The position numbers and the translations under genes were made by a program. DNA of 35,613 bases from an uncultured Chitinophagales bacterium. GTDB taxonomy: Bacteria; Bacteroidota; Bacteroidia; Chitinophagales; UBA2359. Within the stretch, counting starts at the first letter, position 1, and every line of letters begins with the position of its first letter. The notes under the pieces are model-generated. The model saw nothing but the letters and a program-made list of their open reading frames with translations. It searched no databases and was not told where the DNA came from. Positions 24,453 through 32,972 of this stretch are shown one piece after another. The DNA lies in the NCBI GenBank assembly GCA_937927195.1, contig CALBCY010000173.1, forward strand, positions 1 through 35,613, read 5' to 3'.

Positions 24453-26219
24453 ATGAAATCATCAAAATTTACCCCCACCTTTTTCCTTTTTATTTTTACT
24501 TTCATTTCAATAAACCTGCAATCTCAAATACAAGTATTTGAAGCCCTGGAACAAATTGATCCTCAAACTGGAGATGAATTGTCAATCGAAGAAGCGCTCA
24601 TTCTTACTTTGATGGGCTCGTCTTATAGTCAATTGGATATATCGAGTATTGAAATGAACTGTCCTCCTGAGTCCATGGGTTATTTTAATTCTTTCGGAGT
24701 GGAAGATCCCGATGGCATTTTTGAATTGACCCATGGTGTTGTCATGAGCACTGGTTGTTTGGAAGACATTCCCGGGCCAAATTCAGGAATCGTTTCAGGA
24801 GTGGCTTGTGGTGACTCTAGTGGTGACGGAGATGCTGATTTATCGGAAATCTCTGGTGTTAATACCAACGATGCCTGCATTCTGGAATTTGACATCAAGG
24901 CTTTTGGAAATGCCTTTGAGTTCAATTATGTATTTGGGTCAGAAGAGTATGACAATTACGTTTGCAGTCAATTTAATGATGTATTTGCTTTTTTTATTAC
25001 TGGCCCTAATCCCAACGGAGGTGAATACGAAAACTTCAATATTGCATTGATTCCTGGCACAGATCTTCCTGTTGCCATTAACACTGTAAACGATGGCGAA
25101 TCAGATAGCAACACCTCCCCTTCCTGCCTTTTAGAATATTCAGAGCATTATGCCGGCGAATCAACTTACACAGATTTTGAAGGCTTAACAAATACATTTA
25201 GTGCTCATTTAGAGGTGCTTCCATGCGAAACCTATCATCTTAAACTTGCCATTGCAGATGGGTCTGATTCAATTTTGGATTCAGGGGTTTTTATAGAAGC
25301 TGGAAGCTTGGAAGCCCAACCTAGAATCAGCATTGTTGAAAGTGGTGGTATTGACGCCCTCAATCTTATGGAAAACGGAACCTTGGCAAATTATTTTGAA
25401 ACGACTGATGGCAGTCAGCCAAAAGTATTAATTGAAAATTGTAATACGCGTGAAATAAATTTTGATCTTGGTGAAATAGATCAAAACTGTACCCTTTATC
25501 TTGAAATTGGAGGATCAGCCGAAAACGGCATTGATTATACAGACTCCAATGGAGAAATGATTCCAGACTTAATAACTTTCACGCCAGAACAAAGCAGCAA
25601 AACTTTGGAATTCATTGCGCATGGAGATCAGGACAATGAAGTTATGGAAACCATTGTTTTAAGAGTTGTTGGTATTGATGGAATGTCCTGCAACAATGAA
25701 GATTTAATCATAAAAACTCAAGTCATTCATTTGATCGACGAGGCGGCGGCTTTTACAAAAGCCTTCGCAATCCGAGAAAACAATCAGCCAATTGCTGAAA
25801 ACACGCAGGTTCCTGTTAATGCGATCGGTGGAGATGCTTACCATTGGTTCCCAGAAGAATATTTTGAAAATCCCAATCAAAAGGAAACCGAAATGTTTTA
25901 CTTAGAAGGTGTTCAATATGGATGTGAAATTTCAAACAACGCTTGCACAGAAACGGTCTACTTAAGAATTTTAGACGCAACTACTGGACTAAGCAGCCTG
26001 GAAGAATTAGGCATTGACATTTACCCAAATCCAGTCGTTGATTATTTAAATTTATCCGGGATCAAGACGGATTTTATTGCAAAAATTTACGATCAAAATG
26101 GCAAGCAAATCATGGAAAGCTCGGAAACAAAGATTGACTTTTCCTTCCTCGATGCAGGCTTGTATTTTATCACGCTTGAGATAGAAGGACAAAGGTATTT
26201 TGAAAAGATTTTGAAATAA
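24453..26219 (+). CDS. Choice-of-anchor L domain protein with T9SS sorting domain, paralogue 1
   Basis: The 588-residue secreted protein has a signal peptide (about 1-25, ending SINLQSQ). The choice-of-anchor L domain covers about 30-290: GVVMSTGCLEDIPGPNSGI, FDIKAFGNAFEFNYVFGSEEYD, NDVFAFFITGPNPNGG, LPVAINTVNDG and LKLAIADGSDSILDSGVFIE. A Calx-beta-like segment follows (GSAENGIDYTDSNGE, FTPEQSSKTLEF, ETIVLRVVG). Next is an SPR-like Cys segment ending NACTETVYLR, then the type A sorting domain (GIDIYPNPVVDYLNLSG ... YFITLEIEGQRYFEKILK). Such proteins are surface or matrix components, and no catalytic residues are seen. It is a tandem paralogue of the next gene and has its own terminator. Confidence 0.9.
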   Translation: MKSSKFTPTFFLFIFTFISINLQSQIQVFEALEQIDPQTGDELSIEEALILTLMGSSYSQLDISSIEMNCPPESMGYFNSFGVEDPDGIFELTHGVVMSTGCLEDIPGPNSGIVSGVACGDSSGDGDADLSEISGVNTNDACILEFDIKAFGNAFEFNYVFGSEEYDNYVCSQFNDVFAFFITGPNPNGGEYENFNIALIPGTDLPVAINTVNDGESDSNTSPSCLLEYSEHYAGESTYTDFEGLTNTFSAHLEVLPCETYHLKLAIADGSDSILDSGVFIEAGSLEAQPRISIVESGGIDALNLMENGTLANYFETTDGSQPKVLIENCNTREINFDLGEIDQNCTLYLEIGGSAENGIDYTDSNGEMIPDLITFTPEQSSKTLEFIAHGDQDNEVMETIVLRVVGIDGMSCNNEDLIIKTQVIHLIDEAAAFTKAFAIRENNQPIAENTQVPVNAIGGDAYHWFPEEYFENPNQKETEMFYLEGVQYGCEISNNACTETVYLRILDATTGLSSLEELGIDIYPNPVVDYLNLSGIKTDFIAKIYDQNGKQIMESSETKIDFSFLDAGLYFITLEIEGQRYFEKILK

Positions 26220-26300
26220 TTTTTGTGGTGGTAAAATGAATTTAAAAACAGTTTGCTTATTTGGTGGTGATACCAAATTCAAGCAGAACAACAGATAAAG

Positions 26301-26334
26301 AAAGCCCATTCGGAATTTATTCCGAATGGGCTTT
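26301..26334 (+). terminator. Rho-independent terminator after choice-of-anchor L paralogue 1
   Basis: A 14-bp perfect stem, AAAGCCCATTCGGA with TCCGAATGGGCTTT, has a six-base loop and a T-rich right arm. It lies 82 bases after the stop codon. A weaker hairpin (CTTTTGGG/CCCAAAGG) follows near 26364-26384. Confidence 0.88.
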
Positions 26335-26478
26335 TGACCTTATTTTACTTTTATGCGCCTTCTTTTGGGCTAAACCCAAAGGGGTTTATGATTAACACAT
26401 TACTGAACAACTAGTTCTCCTGCAAGAATAAATTTATTATCTTTAGTTGACCTTCATTTTACATAAAAAAAACAAAAA

Positions 26479-28257
26479 ATGAAAACATTAACCACACTTC
26501 TCCTTTCATTCCTATTTACAATTGTTGCTCAAGCACAAATAAGTGTTTTCGAAGCCAATCAAGAGTTGGATCCAGAAACGGGCGAAGTTCTAACCATTGA
26601 AGAATCCATTGTTCTTAATTTGATGGGAGCATCTTATGACCAATTGGACATTTCCAATATTTCTTTGTCCTGCCCACCTGGCGCTGTTGGTTATTTTTTG
26701 TCTTTGGGAAATTCGTCCGAGGTCTTTGAATTGACGAGTGGTTTGGCCATGAGTACTGGCTGTCTGGAAGATCTTCCAGGTCCAAATGAAGGGATTATTA
26801 GCAGTTCTGCTTGTGGCGGGGGCGATGGCTCAGGAGATGAAGATTTAGAGGAAATTTCTGGGGTTCCAACCAATGACGCTTGCATCTTGGAATTTGATAT
26901 TAAAGCATTTGGTAACGCTTTTGTTTTCGATTATGTTTTTGGATCTGAAGAATATGACTCTTATGTGTGTACGCCTTTTAATGATGTATTTGCGTTTTTG
27001 ATCACGGGTCCCAATCCGAACGGAGAAGACTATGTTAACCAAAATATTGCCTTAATTCCCAACACCAATTTACCGGTTGCCATTAACACTGTCAACGATG
27101 GAATACCTGATGGCGGAGCCAATGATGATTGTTTGCTGGAATATTCAAACTTTTATGCAGGCGAATCACCAGCATTAGATTTTGAAGGATTGACTCAAAC
27201 TTTTACTGCTTATGCAGAAGTTATAGCTTGCGAAACTTATCATTTAAAATTGGCGATTGCCGATGGATCTGATTCAGCCTTAGACTCTGGAGTATTCATC
27301 GAAGGGGGAAGTTTAGAAGCGGAACCACAGCTTACCATCACAGAAAATGGTGGAATTGAAGCGCTTAGTCTCAATGATGAAGGAACCATTGAAAGTATAT
27401 TTGAAACTGATGATGGAACAGAGGCTAAAATTTTAATAGAAAACTGTAATACTCGTGAAATAAGTTTTGACTTGGGTGAAATTGAAGAGACTTGTACACT
27501 CTTCCTTGAGATAAGTGGAACCGCAGAAAACGGAACAGATTTTACCAATGCAGAGGGAGGAATTGTTCCTGATGTGATAACTTTCACCCCAGAACAAAGC
27601 AATCGAACATTAGAGTTTGTTGCTCAAGGAGATGACACTGAAGAAGGCATCGAAACAATTATCGTGAAAGTTATTGGAATTGATGGAATGATCTGCGGAA
27701 GCGAAAACTTGGTTATTAAAACCCAAACAATTCGCCTGATTGACAATGCGGCTGAATACACAGAAGTATTTGCCATCGAAAATAATTATGGCCCATTTGA
27801 TGAAAATATAAGCATTCCTGTAAGCGCAATTGGTGGAGATTCTTACAACTGGTTCCCTGCTGAATATTTTGAAAATCCCAATCAAAGAGCAACCAATATG
27901 ACCTTGCTTGAGGACGTTACTTACGGATGTGAAATCTCCAACAACGCTTGTACCGAAACGGTTTACATGAGAGACTTTGAATTCAATCAGGACATCGTAG
28001 AACCCATCGACACCTTGGATACAGGACTAACGAGTTTGGAAGATCTAGGCATCAACATATTCCCAAACCCCGTGGTTGATTATTTAAATTTATCTGGAAT
28101 AAGGTCAGATTTCACCGCAGTTATTTACGACCAAAACGGCCAACAAATTTTAGAAACAACTGAAACTAAAATTGATTTTTCTTTCTTCGATGCTGGTTTG
28201 TATTTCATTGCAATTGAGTTAGAAGGCAGGCGATATTTTGAGAAGGTTTTGAAATAG
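26479..28257 (+). CDS. Choice-of-anchor L domain protein with T9SS sorting domain, paralogue 2
   Basis: The 592-residue protein has the same domain order as its upstream neighbour, and about two thirds of residues are identical by eye. It has a signal peptide (MKTLTTLLLSFLFTIVAQAQ) and an anchor-L domain with GLAMSTGCLEDLPGPNEGI, FVFDYVFGSEEYDSYVC and LPVAINTVNDG. A Calx-beta-like segment (GTAENGTDFTNAEGG) and a C-terminal sorting domain (NIFPNPVVDYLNLSG to YFEKVLK) complete it. The linker before the sorting domain is longer here (IVEPIDTLDTG), echoing the PIDT repeats of the copper monooxygenase-like protein. The sorting domains are the most conserved parts. Each paralogue is flanked by its own terminator, so they are separately transcribed. 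Confidence 0.9.
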   Translation: MKTLTTLLLSFLFTIVAQAQISVFEANQELDPETGEVLTIEESIVLNLMGASYDQLDISNISLSCPPGAVGYFLSLGNSSEVFELTSGLAMSTGCLEDLPGPNEGIISSSACGGGDGSGDEDLEEISGVPTNDACILEFDIKAFGNAFVFDYVFGSEEYDSYVCTPFNDVFAFLITGPNPNGEDYVNQNIALIPNTNLPVAINTVNDGIPDGGANDDCLLEYSNFYAGESPALDFEGLTQTFTAYAEVIACETYHLKLAIADGSDSALDSGVFIEGGSLEAEPQLTITENGGIEALSLNDEGTIESIFETDDGTEAKILIENCNTREISFDLGEIEETCTLFLEISGTAENGTDFTNAEGGIVPDVITFTPEQSNRTLEFVAQGDDTEEGIETIIVKVIGIDGMICGSENLVIKTQTIRLIDNAAEYTEVFAIENNYGPFDENISIPVSAIGGDSYNWFPAEYFENPNQRATNMTLLEDVTYGCEISNNACTETVYMRDFEFNQDIVEPIDTLDTGLTSLEDLGINIFPNPVVDYLNLSGIRSDFTAVIYDQNGQQILETTETKIDFSFFDAGLYFIAIELEGRRYFEKVLK

Positions 28258-28287
28258 GTCGAAGCCTTAAAAAATGAACAAAAATTG

Positions 28288-28334
28288 AAAGCCCAATCGG
28301 CCAAACCATGACATGGTTTCGCCGATTGGGCTTT
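28288..28334 (+). terminator. Rho-independent terminator after choice-of-anchor L paralogue 2
   Basis: The outer 14-bp stem AAAGCCCAATCGGC/GCCGATTGGGCTTT encloses a second stem AAACCA/TGGTTT, giving one long hairpin followed by TTC-rich sequence. The stem starts 30 bases after the stop codon. Confidence 0.88.
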
Positions 28335-28343
28335 TCTTATGAT

Positions 28344-28391
28344 TCGATTTTCGTTGTGGTTTTCGATTTGGTTTTCGATTTGGTTTTCGAT
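28344..28391 (+). repeat. Tandem repeat, 12-base unit GGTTTTCGATTT
   Basis: Nearly four units lie in tandem, the first and last degenerate. It is immediately downstream of a terminator and probably untranslated. Because 12 is a multiple of three, the reverse strand reads as an IENQ-type repeat, which explains a spurious open frame there. Confidence 0.8.
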
Positions 28392-28699
28392 GGGGCTATG
28401 GATATATCGCATGAATAGAATTATGATTGGAGACAAAAGCTAAGCACTTATTTTACAATTAACATTTCAATATTAAACCTTCACACAGCATAAAACATCT
28501 AATAATAAACAGATTTATTTGGCTTTAGATGAGTGTAAATTTGACCGGTCTTTTCCCTTCAAAACCAGTGATTTACGAATAATACATGTATAATTTTTTC
28601 AAGCAAAAAAAAAATTAATATTTTTTTTGTAACCTTTTAAAATCTTTGCCGTATTAGATATTGCGCCCTTTCTTTATCTAACTAAAATTTTATTAAGCT

Positions 28700-28864
28700 A
28701 TGAAAAAGTTATCCTTAAAGGACTTTTCTAAGTCCAAGAATGTCCAAATTCTTAAAAACAAGAAACAAGTTACAGGTGGTGACGGTTACCAGGCAATTAG
28801 CTGGGGACCAAGATTTCTACCTCCTAAGAAGCCAAAGTTTGTTGGCGGTAGCTGGTCATTCTAA
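28700..28864 (+). CDS. Small peptide with double-glycine-type leader (putative secreted or RiPP-like precursor)
   Basis: This 54-residue frame starts at the ATG at 28700 and ends at TAA 28862-28864. Residues 1-27 look like a Bacteroidetes GG leader: MKKLSLKDFSKSKN, then a lysine-rich helix and KNKKQVTGG with GlyGly at 26-27. The predicted core (28-54) starts DGYQAISWGPRF, contains LPPKKPKF and ends VGGSWSF. It has no cysteine and no threonine, so it is not an obvious lanthipeptide, but it has three serines, two tryptophans and several lysines. A strong terminator follows 68 bases later, so it is monocistronic. No peptidase-containing ABC exporter or modifying enzyme is in the window. The adjacent gene encodes a TPR-histidine kinase. 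Confidence 0.72.
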   Translation: MKKLSLKDFSKSKNVQILKNKKQVTGGDGYQAISWGPRFLPPKKPKFVGGSWSF

Positions 28865-28931
28865 AAGCCAATCAGAAAACTCCTTTTCAATTTATAATAA
28901 ACTAATTATTTATTAATTGGTACGAACAATT

Positions 28932-28963
28932 CGATAGTGTCCGTAAGGGCACTATCGTTTTTT
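28932..28963 (+). terminator. Rho-independent terminator of the small peptide gene
   Basis: The 11-bp stem CGATAGTGTCC/GGGCACTATCG (one G-U pair) with a GTAA loop is followed directly by TTTTTT. It separates the peptide gene from the kinase gene, which starts 30 bases further on. Confidence 0.92.
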
Positions 28964-28992
28964 AGTCCCAGCTCCTAAAGACACCCTAAATA

Positions 28993-31011
28993 ATGTTGTT
29001 TAAGCGCCTCATTATTGTCATAGCTGTTTTATTGCTCTTGCTATTTTCCCAGCGAGCTGCCTTTGGCGTTAACTTAGACAGCCTTAAAATTGCCTCGAAC
29101 AATGCCAAAGTTCAGGGCAACAATGCTGAATACCTTTCAAACAAAATTTTAATTCTACAGCATCTTTTAGAGGAGGGGAACGAAACCTTTGATGCAGAAC
29201 TAAAACAAGTTGAAAAAGAGTTCAATCAATTTGAAGATTCAAAATATACATCAACCAACCTTCTCAGTATAGCCCAGTTATACGAATCAAACAAGCAAAG
29301 CAATCTAGCCTTAAAGCTAGGTATTTCAGCTTTTAAAAAATCAATAGAAAACAATGCCGATCAATCAAGTGAGTCAGCAATATTTCTTGCCAGGTTATAC
29401 AATGAACAAGGTACCTATGACAAATCCTATAAAATACTGCTTCAATCATTAACACACAGTCAAAAAATTTCCAGAAGTGCAGCAGATCTGAATTATGAAT
29501 TGGGTAATACCTTTTATTATCAATCCAACCTTGAAGAAGCCTTAAAGCATTATACAGGCGCCTATGATATTTACAAACAATTGAACCACAGCACTAGCTG
29601 GGACGTTTTCTCCTCCCTCGGAGCCATTGGTAGTGTTTATGGTGAAATGAAAGAAATTGAAAAATCACTTTTGTACCATGAACAAGCCTTATGGATTGCA
29701 GAAAACATGAATGATGACTATAGTGTTGCAAATGCAAGTTACAATGTTGCTGTAGCCAGCCATTATTTGGGGCAATACAGCAAAGCAGCATCCTTCTACG
29801 AAAAAGCAATTACTATCAATAAAAAGCTAGAAGACCATTTAAGCTTGACTTACAATTACCTCGGTTTAAGCAGTACTAAAATTGAAAATGGTGAAATAGA
29901 AACTGGGAAACAAATCATAAAAAAGGTTTTGCAGGAAGCAGAAAAAATAGACGATAAATCTCACTTGCAGTATATATATCAAGAGCTCTCCAATGTTTAT
30001 TTCAAAAGTGGCAACTTAAGTGACAGCCATAGTTATTTGAGTAAATATGTTGATCTGAAGGATTCATTAATCAACGAACAAAGCTTAAAAGAGCTGAGCA
30101 ATATCAAAACCAATTATGAAATACAAAAAGCTGAAAAGGATACTGAAATTGCCTTGTTAAAAAAGGATGCGAATATTACCCAAATGAAATGGATCACCAC
30201 TTTTTGTAGTCTGCTTGCCTTATTGGTGGTTTTGGCCATGTTCTACAGTCGCTATAAACTGCAATTGAATTCCAACAAAGCTCTTGAATCGAAAAACCTT
30301 GAAATTGAAAAAAGAAACAGAGAGTTGATTATCTCCAATCAAGCCTTGGAACAATTTGCTCACATTGCCTCCCACGACTTAAAAGAACCGCTGCGTTCCA
30401 TATCTAGCTTTTCCAGCTTGCTGAACAAAAAGCATTACAATGAAGTAGATGACGATTCAAAGGAGTTCTTTGGCTACATCTCGGATTCAGTCAACAGAAT
30501 GTACAATCTTTTAGAAGACATTCTTGCCTATTCCAAACTAAACTATTCTGAAGAAGAATTGCATGAGGATGTAAATACCAAGAGAGTCCTCGATGTGGTA
30601 TTGGATAATCTCGACAATGAAATCATTGAAAGCGGAGTCAAAATTGAAACGAAAGGAGAATTCCCAACCATCAACGGTTCCTTTTCGTCTTTCATCCAAC
30701 TATTCGAAAATTTAATCTCCAATGCTATTAAATTTCATGCTAAAACTGATAAGCCAGTTATAAAAATTTCTTGCACTAGAAAGAGGAATACCTATGTATT
30801 CGCTGTCAACGATAACGGAATTGGAATTTCAAGAAACTACCACGAAAAGATTTTCCACGTTTTCAAAAGACTCAACCCAAAACACGAATACCCTGGCAAT
30901 GGAATCGGCTTGGCCATCTGTAAAAAGTTGGTAGAGAAATTTCAAGGAAAAATCTGGGTTGAATCCAAGGAAGGAAAAGGAAGCACCTTCTTTGTAAGCC
31001 TTCCGTCTTAA
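28993..31011 (+). CDS. Membrane TPR-sensor histidine kinase (orphan)
   Basis: The 672-residue protein has an N-terminal signal or anchor (LIIVIAVLLLLLFSQRAAFG). About six tetratricopeptide repeats span residues 50-370, for example YELGNTFYYQSNLEEALKHY, and are predicted to lie outside the cytoplasmic membrane. A transmembrane helix follows at about 396-416 (WITTFCSLLALLVVLAMFY), then a coiled coil, a HisKA domain with His461 in HIASHDLKEPLR, and a full ATPase domain. The ATPase has the N box FENLISNAIKFH, G1 VNDNGIGIS, F box KIFHVFKRL and G2 GNGIGLAICKKLVEKF. All catalytic motifs are intact, in contrast to the TPR relative at 17703-19634. No response regulator adjoins it. Confidence 0.93.
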   Translation: MLFKRLIIVIAVLLLLLFSQRAAFGVNLDSLKIASNNAKVQGNNAEYLSNKILILQHLLEEGNETFDAELKQVEKEFNQFEDSKYTSTNLLSIAQLYESNKQSNLALKLGISAFKKSIENNADQSSESAIFLARLYNEQGTYDKSYKILLQSLTHSQKISRSAADLNYELGNTFYYQSNLEEALKHYTGAYDIYKQLNHSTSWDVFSSLGAIGSVYGEMKEIEKSLLYHEQALWIAENMNDDYSVANASYNVAVASHYLGQYSKAASFYEKAITINKKLEDHLSLTYNYLGLSSTKIENGEIETGKQIIKKVLQEAEKIDDKSHLQYIYQELSNVYFKSGNLSDSHSYLSKYVDLKDSLINEQSLKELSNIKTNYEIQKAEKDTEIALLKKDANITQMKWITTFCSLLALLVVLAMFYSRYKLQLNSNKALESKNLEIEKRNRELIISNQALEQFAHIASHDLKEPLRSISSFSSLLNKKHYNEVDDDSKEFFGYISDSVNRMYNLLEDILAYSKLNYSEEELHEDVNTKRVLDVVLDNLDNEIIESGVKIETKGEFPTINGSFSSFIQLFENLISNAIKFHAKTDKPVIKISCTRKRNTYVFAVNDNGIGISRNYHEKIFHVFKRLNPKHEYPGNGIGLAICKKLVEKFQGKIWVESKEGKGSTFFVSLPS

Positions 31012-31267
31012 AGAGACTTTTGGGCTTTTGGTTTTCTCCCTGCGGTCAAAAGAGTTTTGGATTTGAGTGCCTGAAAATCTAAACTTCTTAATTTCCAAAT
31101 TTCTAAACGTCTTTTGGACTTTTGGGCTTTTGGACTTTTGGGCTTTCAAGCATCTAAATATCCAAACATCTAAAATTCTTTGTGCATTTTACCTTTTACT
31201 TTGTACTAAATTCTTACCTTTACCGCAACCACTTCTCAGGATTTTTTTGCCTCAATAAATATTAAAT
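31012..31267 (+). repeat. Spacer with CTTTTGGA/CTTTTGGG 8-base tandem repeats
   Basis: Four perfect alternating octamers (CTTTTGGA, CTTTTGGG, CTTTTGGA, CTTTTGGG) occupy 31111-31142. A related pair lies at about 31018-31033. Short CATCTAAA/CATCCAAA-like repeats follow to about 31175. No gene is present. Confidence 0.75.
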
Positions 31268-32422
31268 ATGGTAATGCCTGAGCTTCATACTCCTTCCTCA
31301 ATTCTCACAATATTTGATCGTGCGATCAATATTCGTGAAGAAAAATCTATTATATACCTCAAGGGCGTTTATCATAAAACTGGAATGCAAGCCTATGGAG
31401 GATATTATTACGATGAATTAAAAGAAGCTTCAAACAATTGCTTATTGAGAATCAAAATTCCTCAATTAATCAGAGATCAAATTGTTAATAAAAAAGAGGT
31501 TGAATTTAAAGCTTTCATTTCACGAAAAGTAAACAATCGCAGCTCAATAGACATATTGTGCAATGTTACTGAATTATTGCAACAGAAAGAGAATCAGTTT
31601 TCAGACCAAGAGATAAAAAGCCTGGAAGTTCAGCAGTTAAAAAGTAGCTTTGGATACAAAAATGTTGAGGAACTTATAAAGAATAAGATCTTCATTGGTG
31701 ATAAAATTAGTGTCGCCATCGTCATGGGAGCCAATGCCATCATTGACCAAGATATTCATGCCGCATTTGACTCTGGATTCGATTTTTATGAATTGTCATT
31801 TCACAAAACCAATTTATCTGTTCCAAATGAAATTGCCAAAACGGTTCAACAGTTGGACCTTGCTGCTCATGAAATAATTTGTATTGCCAGGGGTGGTGGA
31901 AACTACCTCGATGTTTTCAATCAAGCCCAACTTGCAGAAAAATTGATCAGGCTCAATTCGATCCTTTTAACAGCAATCGGACATGCTGACAACAATACGC
32001 TTGTCGAAAAAATTGCTGATAAAAAATTCATTACCCCAACCGCCTTCGGAAATTTTTTAAGTGAAATTTATGAGGAAACAATGGCCAGTCAACAAAACTC
32101 ACAAGCTCGGCTGATCAAGGAAGTTGAAAATAAAATGCGCAATCATTTTTCAAAAGAAATTTCTCTCTTAAACAACAACCTGCAAAAAGAAAAAGTCCTA
32201 TTTGAAAGAACCAAACAAGAGCGGGAAGTTTTATTCAATAAGGAAATAAACAGCATAATGCAGCATGCAGAAAAATCTGAAAAATTTCTCAAGGATGAAA
32301 TACGCAACAAAGAAGAGACTTTAAAAGAACTCAAATCCAATCAAAGTAAATCCTCTCTCTTCTATTTGCTCATCGCCTTTATTTTTGGATTAATGCTGGC
32401 TTTTCTTTTTATGAAATTCTAA
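31268..32422 (+). CDS. Exonuclease VII large subunit (XseA)-like protein with C-terminal membrane anchor
   Basis: The protein has 384 residues. Residues about 10-105 look like the OB-fold of XseA (IIYLKGVYHKTGMQAYGGYYYDEL). Residues about 125-265 match the ExoVII catalytic region: KISVAIVMGANAIIDQDIHAAF, IARGGGNYLDVFNQAQLAEKL (Arg208 with GGG) and LTAIGHADNNTLVEKIADKK followed by TPTAF. From memory of the E. coli enzyme, important residues are an Asp, Arg, His and Asp; here Asp, Arg208 and His239 have counterparts, but the last Asp appears to be Asn242. Residues 275-360 are a long coiled coil, as in XseA. Residues 363-382 form a hydrophobic tail anchor (LFYLLIAFIFGLMLAFLFMKF), not normal for XseA. 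No xseB adjoins it. Cytoplasmic, tethered to the membrane. Confidence 0.8.
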   Translation: MVMPELHTPSSILTIFDRAINIREEKSIIYLKGVYHKTGMQAYGGYYYDELKEASNNCLLRIKIPQLIRDQIVNKKEVEFKAFISRKVNNRSSIDILCNVTELLQQKENQFSDQEIKSLEVQQLKSSFGYKNVEELIKNKIFIGDKISVAIVMGANAIIDQDIHAAFDSGFDFYELSFHKTNLSVPNEIAKTVQQLDLAAHEIICIARGGGNYLDVFNQAQLAEKLIRLNSILLTAIGHADNNTLVEKIADKKFITPTAFGNFLSEIYEETMASQQNSQARLIKEVENKMRNHFSKEISLLNNNLQKEKVLFERTKQEREVLFNKEINSIMQHAEKSEKFLKDEIRNKEETLKELKSNQSKSSLFYLLIAFIFGLMLAFLFMKF

Positions 32423-32972
32423 AATAAATTATTAAAAAAATAGCCCATCCACTTAATAGGATGGGCTTTTATAAATATAAGGAATTAGGAAATTCAATTT
32501 TGTTCTTGTTCATCATCTTGCGTTGAACATCTTCACTTGCGCATTTCGATGCGCTCTGCCATCAATCCTGAAAAAGGAATATTGACTTAGTTATTAAAAA
32601 AACACTTGGCTGTTGGCGCGAAATTACCTTGGTTTATTTTTGCAACAATTCGTCAATCAAACTCATTGGCAGCCTCGATAATTTAATCACTAATCTTGTT
32701 CAAAATTAATGGGCAATTCATTTTACCACAAACCAAAGTTTTCCTATTTTTAAAGGAGACAGATCACAATTCAGAAACACAATTCATTGACAGACAAACA
32801 CTTGCATTTTAATATATAAAGAACAATTGAGCAAAATTCAATTCAAATTGAACTGAATGTTTGAAGATTCAAGAATTAAATTTTAGAAGTCTGAAATCAG
32901 TTTTTGGGATTATCGCAGCTGAATATCAATGAATAGTAGGTCTACTGCTAAAACAAACTTAAACTTTAGAGC
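32423..32972. other. Long spacer with a terminator and a possible 15-codon leader frame
   Basis: After the terminator at 32442-32470 nothing gene-like is seen. A 15-codon frame starts at the ATG at 32929 (MNSRSTAKTNLNFRA), and its stop overlaps the next gene's start as ATGA (32973-32976). This could be chance or a coupled leader. The rest is AT-rich and featureless to my reading. Confidence 0.4.
32442..32470 (+). terminator. Rho-independent terminator of the XseA-like gene
   Basis: The 9-bp stem AGCCCATCC/GGATGGGCT with an eight-base loop is followed by TTT. It begins 20 bases after the stop codon. It shares the AGCCCA/TGGGCT stem theme with the terminators at 26301 and 28288. Confidence 0.88.

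Larger units (their letters stand above)
28258..28699. other. Spacer with terminator, 12-base tandem repeat and peptide-gene promoter region
   Basis: It contains the terminator at 28288-28334 and a tandem array of GGTTTTCGATTT (about 28344-28391). Long A and T tracts (28606-28629, ending TTTG) lie before the small peptide gene. The TTTG at 28626-28629 and a second TTTG at 28645-28648 resemble parts of a Bacteroidetes promoter, but the spacing is not standard. Confidence 0.5.

Noticed and set aside
28125-28436. Minus-strand 103-codon frame with IENQ repeats
   Set aside because: It is the reverse reading of a 12-base tandem repeat and of the terminator, and it overlaps the end of the choice-of-anchor L gene.
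28605-28660. Promoter for the small peptide gene from TTTG elements
   Set aside because: The two TTTG elements are about 15 bases apart, too close for the usual Bacteroidetes TTG-N19-TAnnTTTG layout, and no full -7 box is present.
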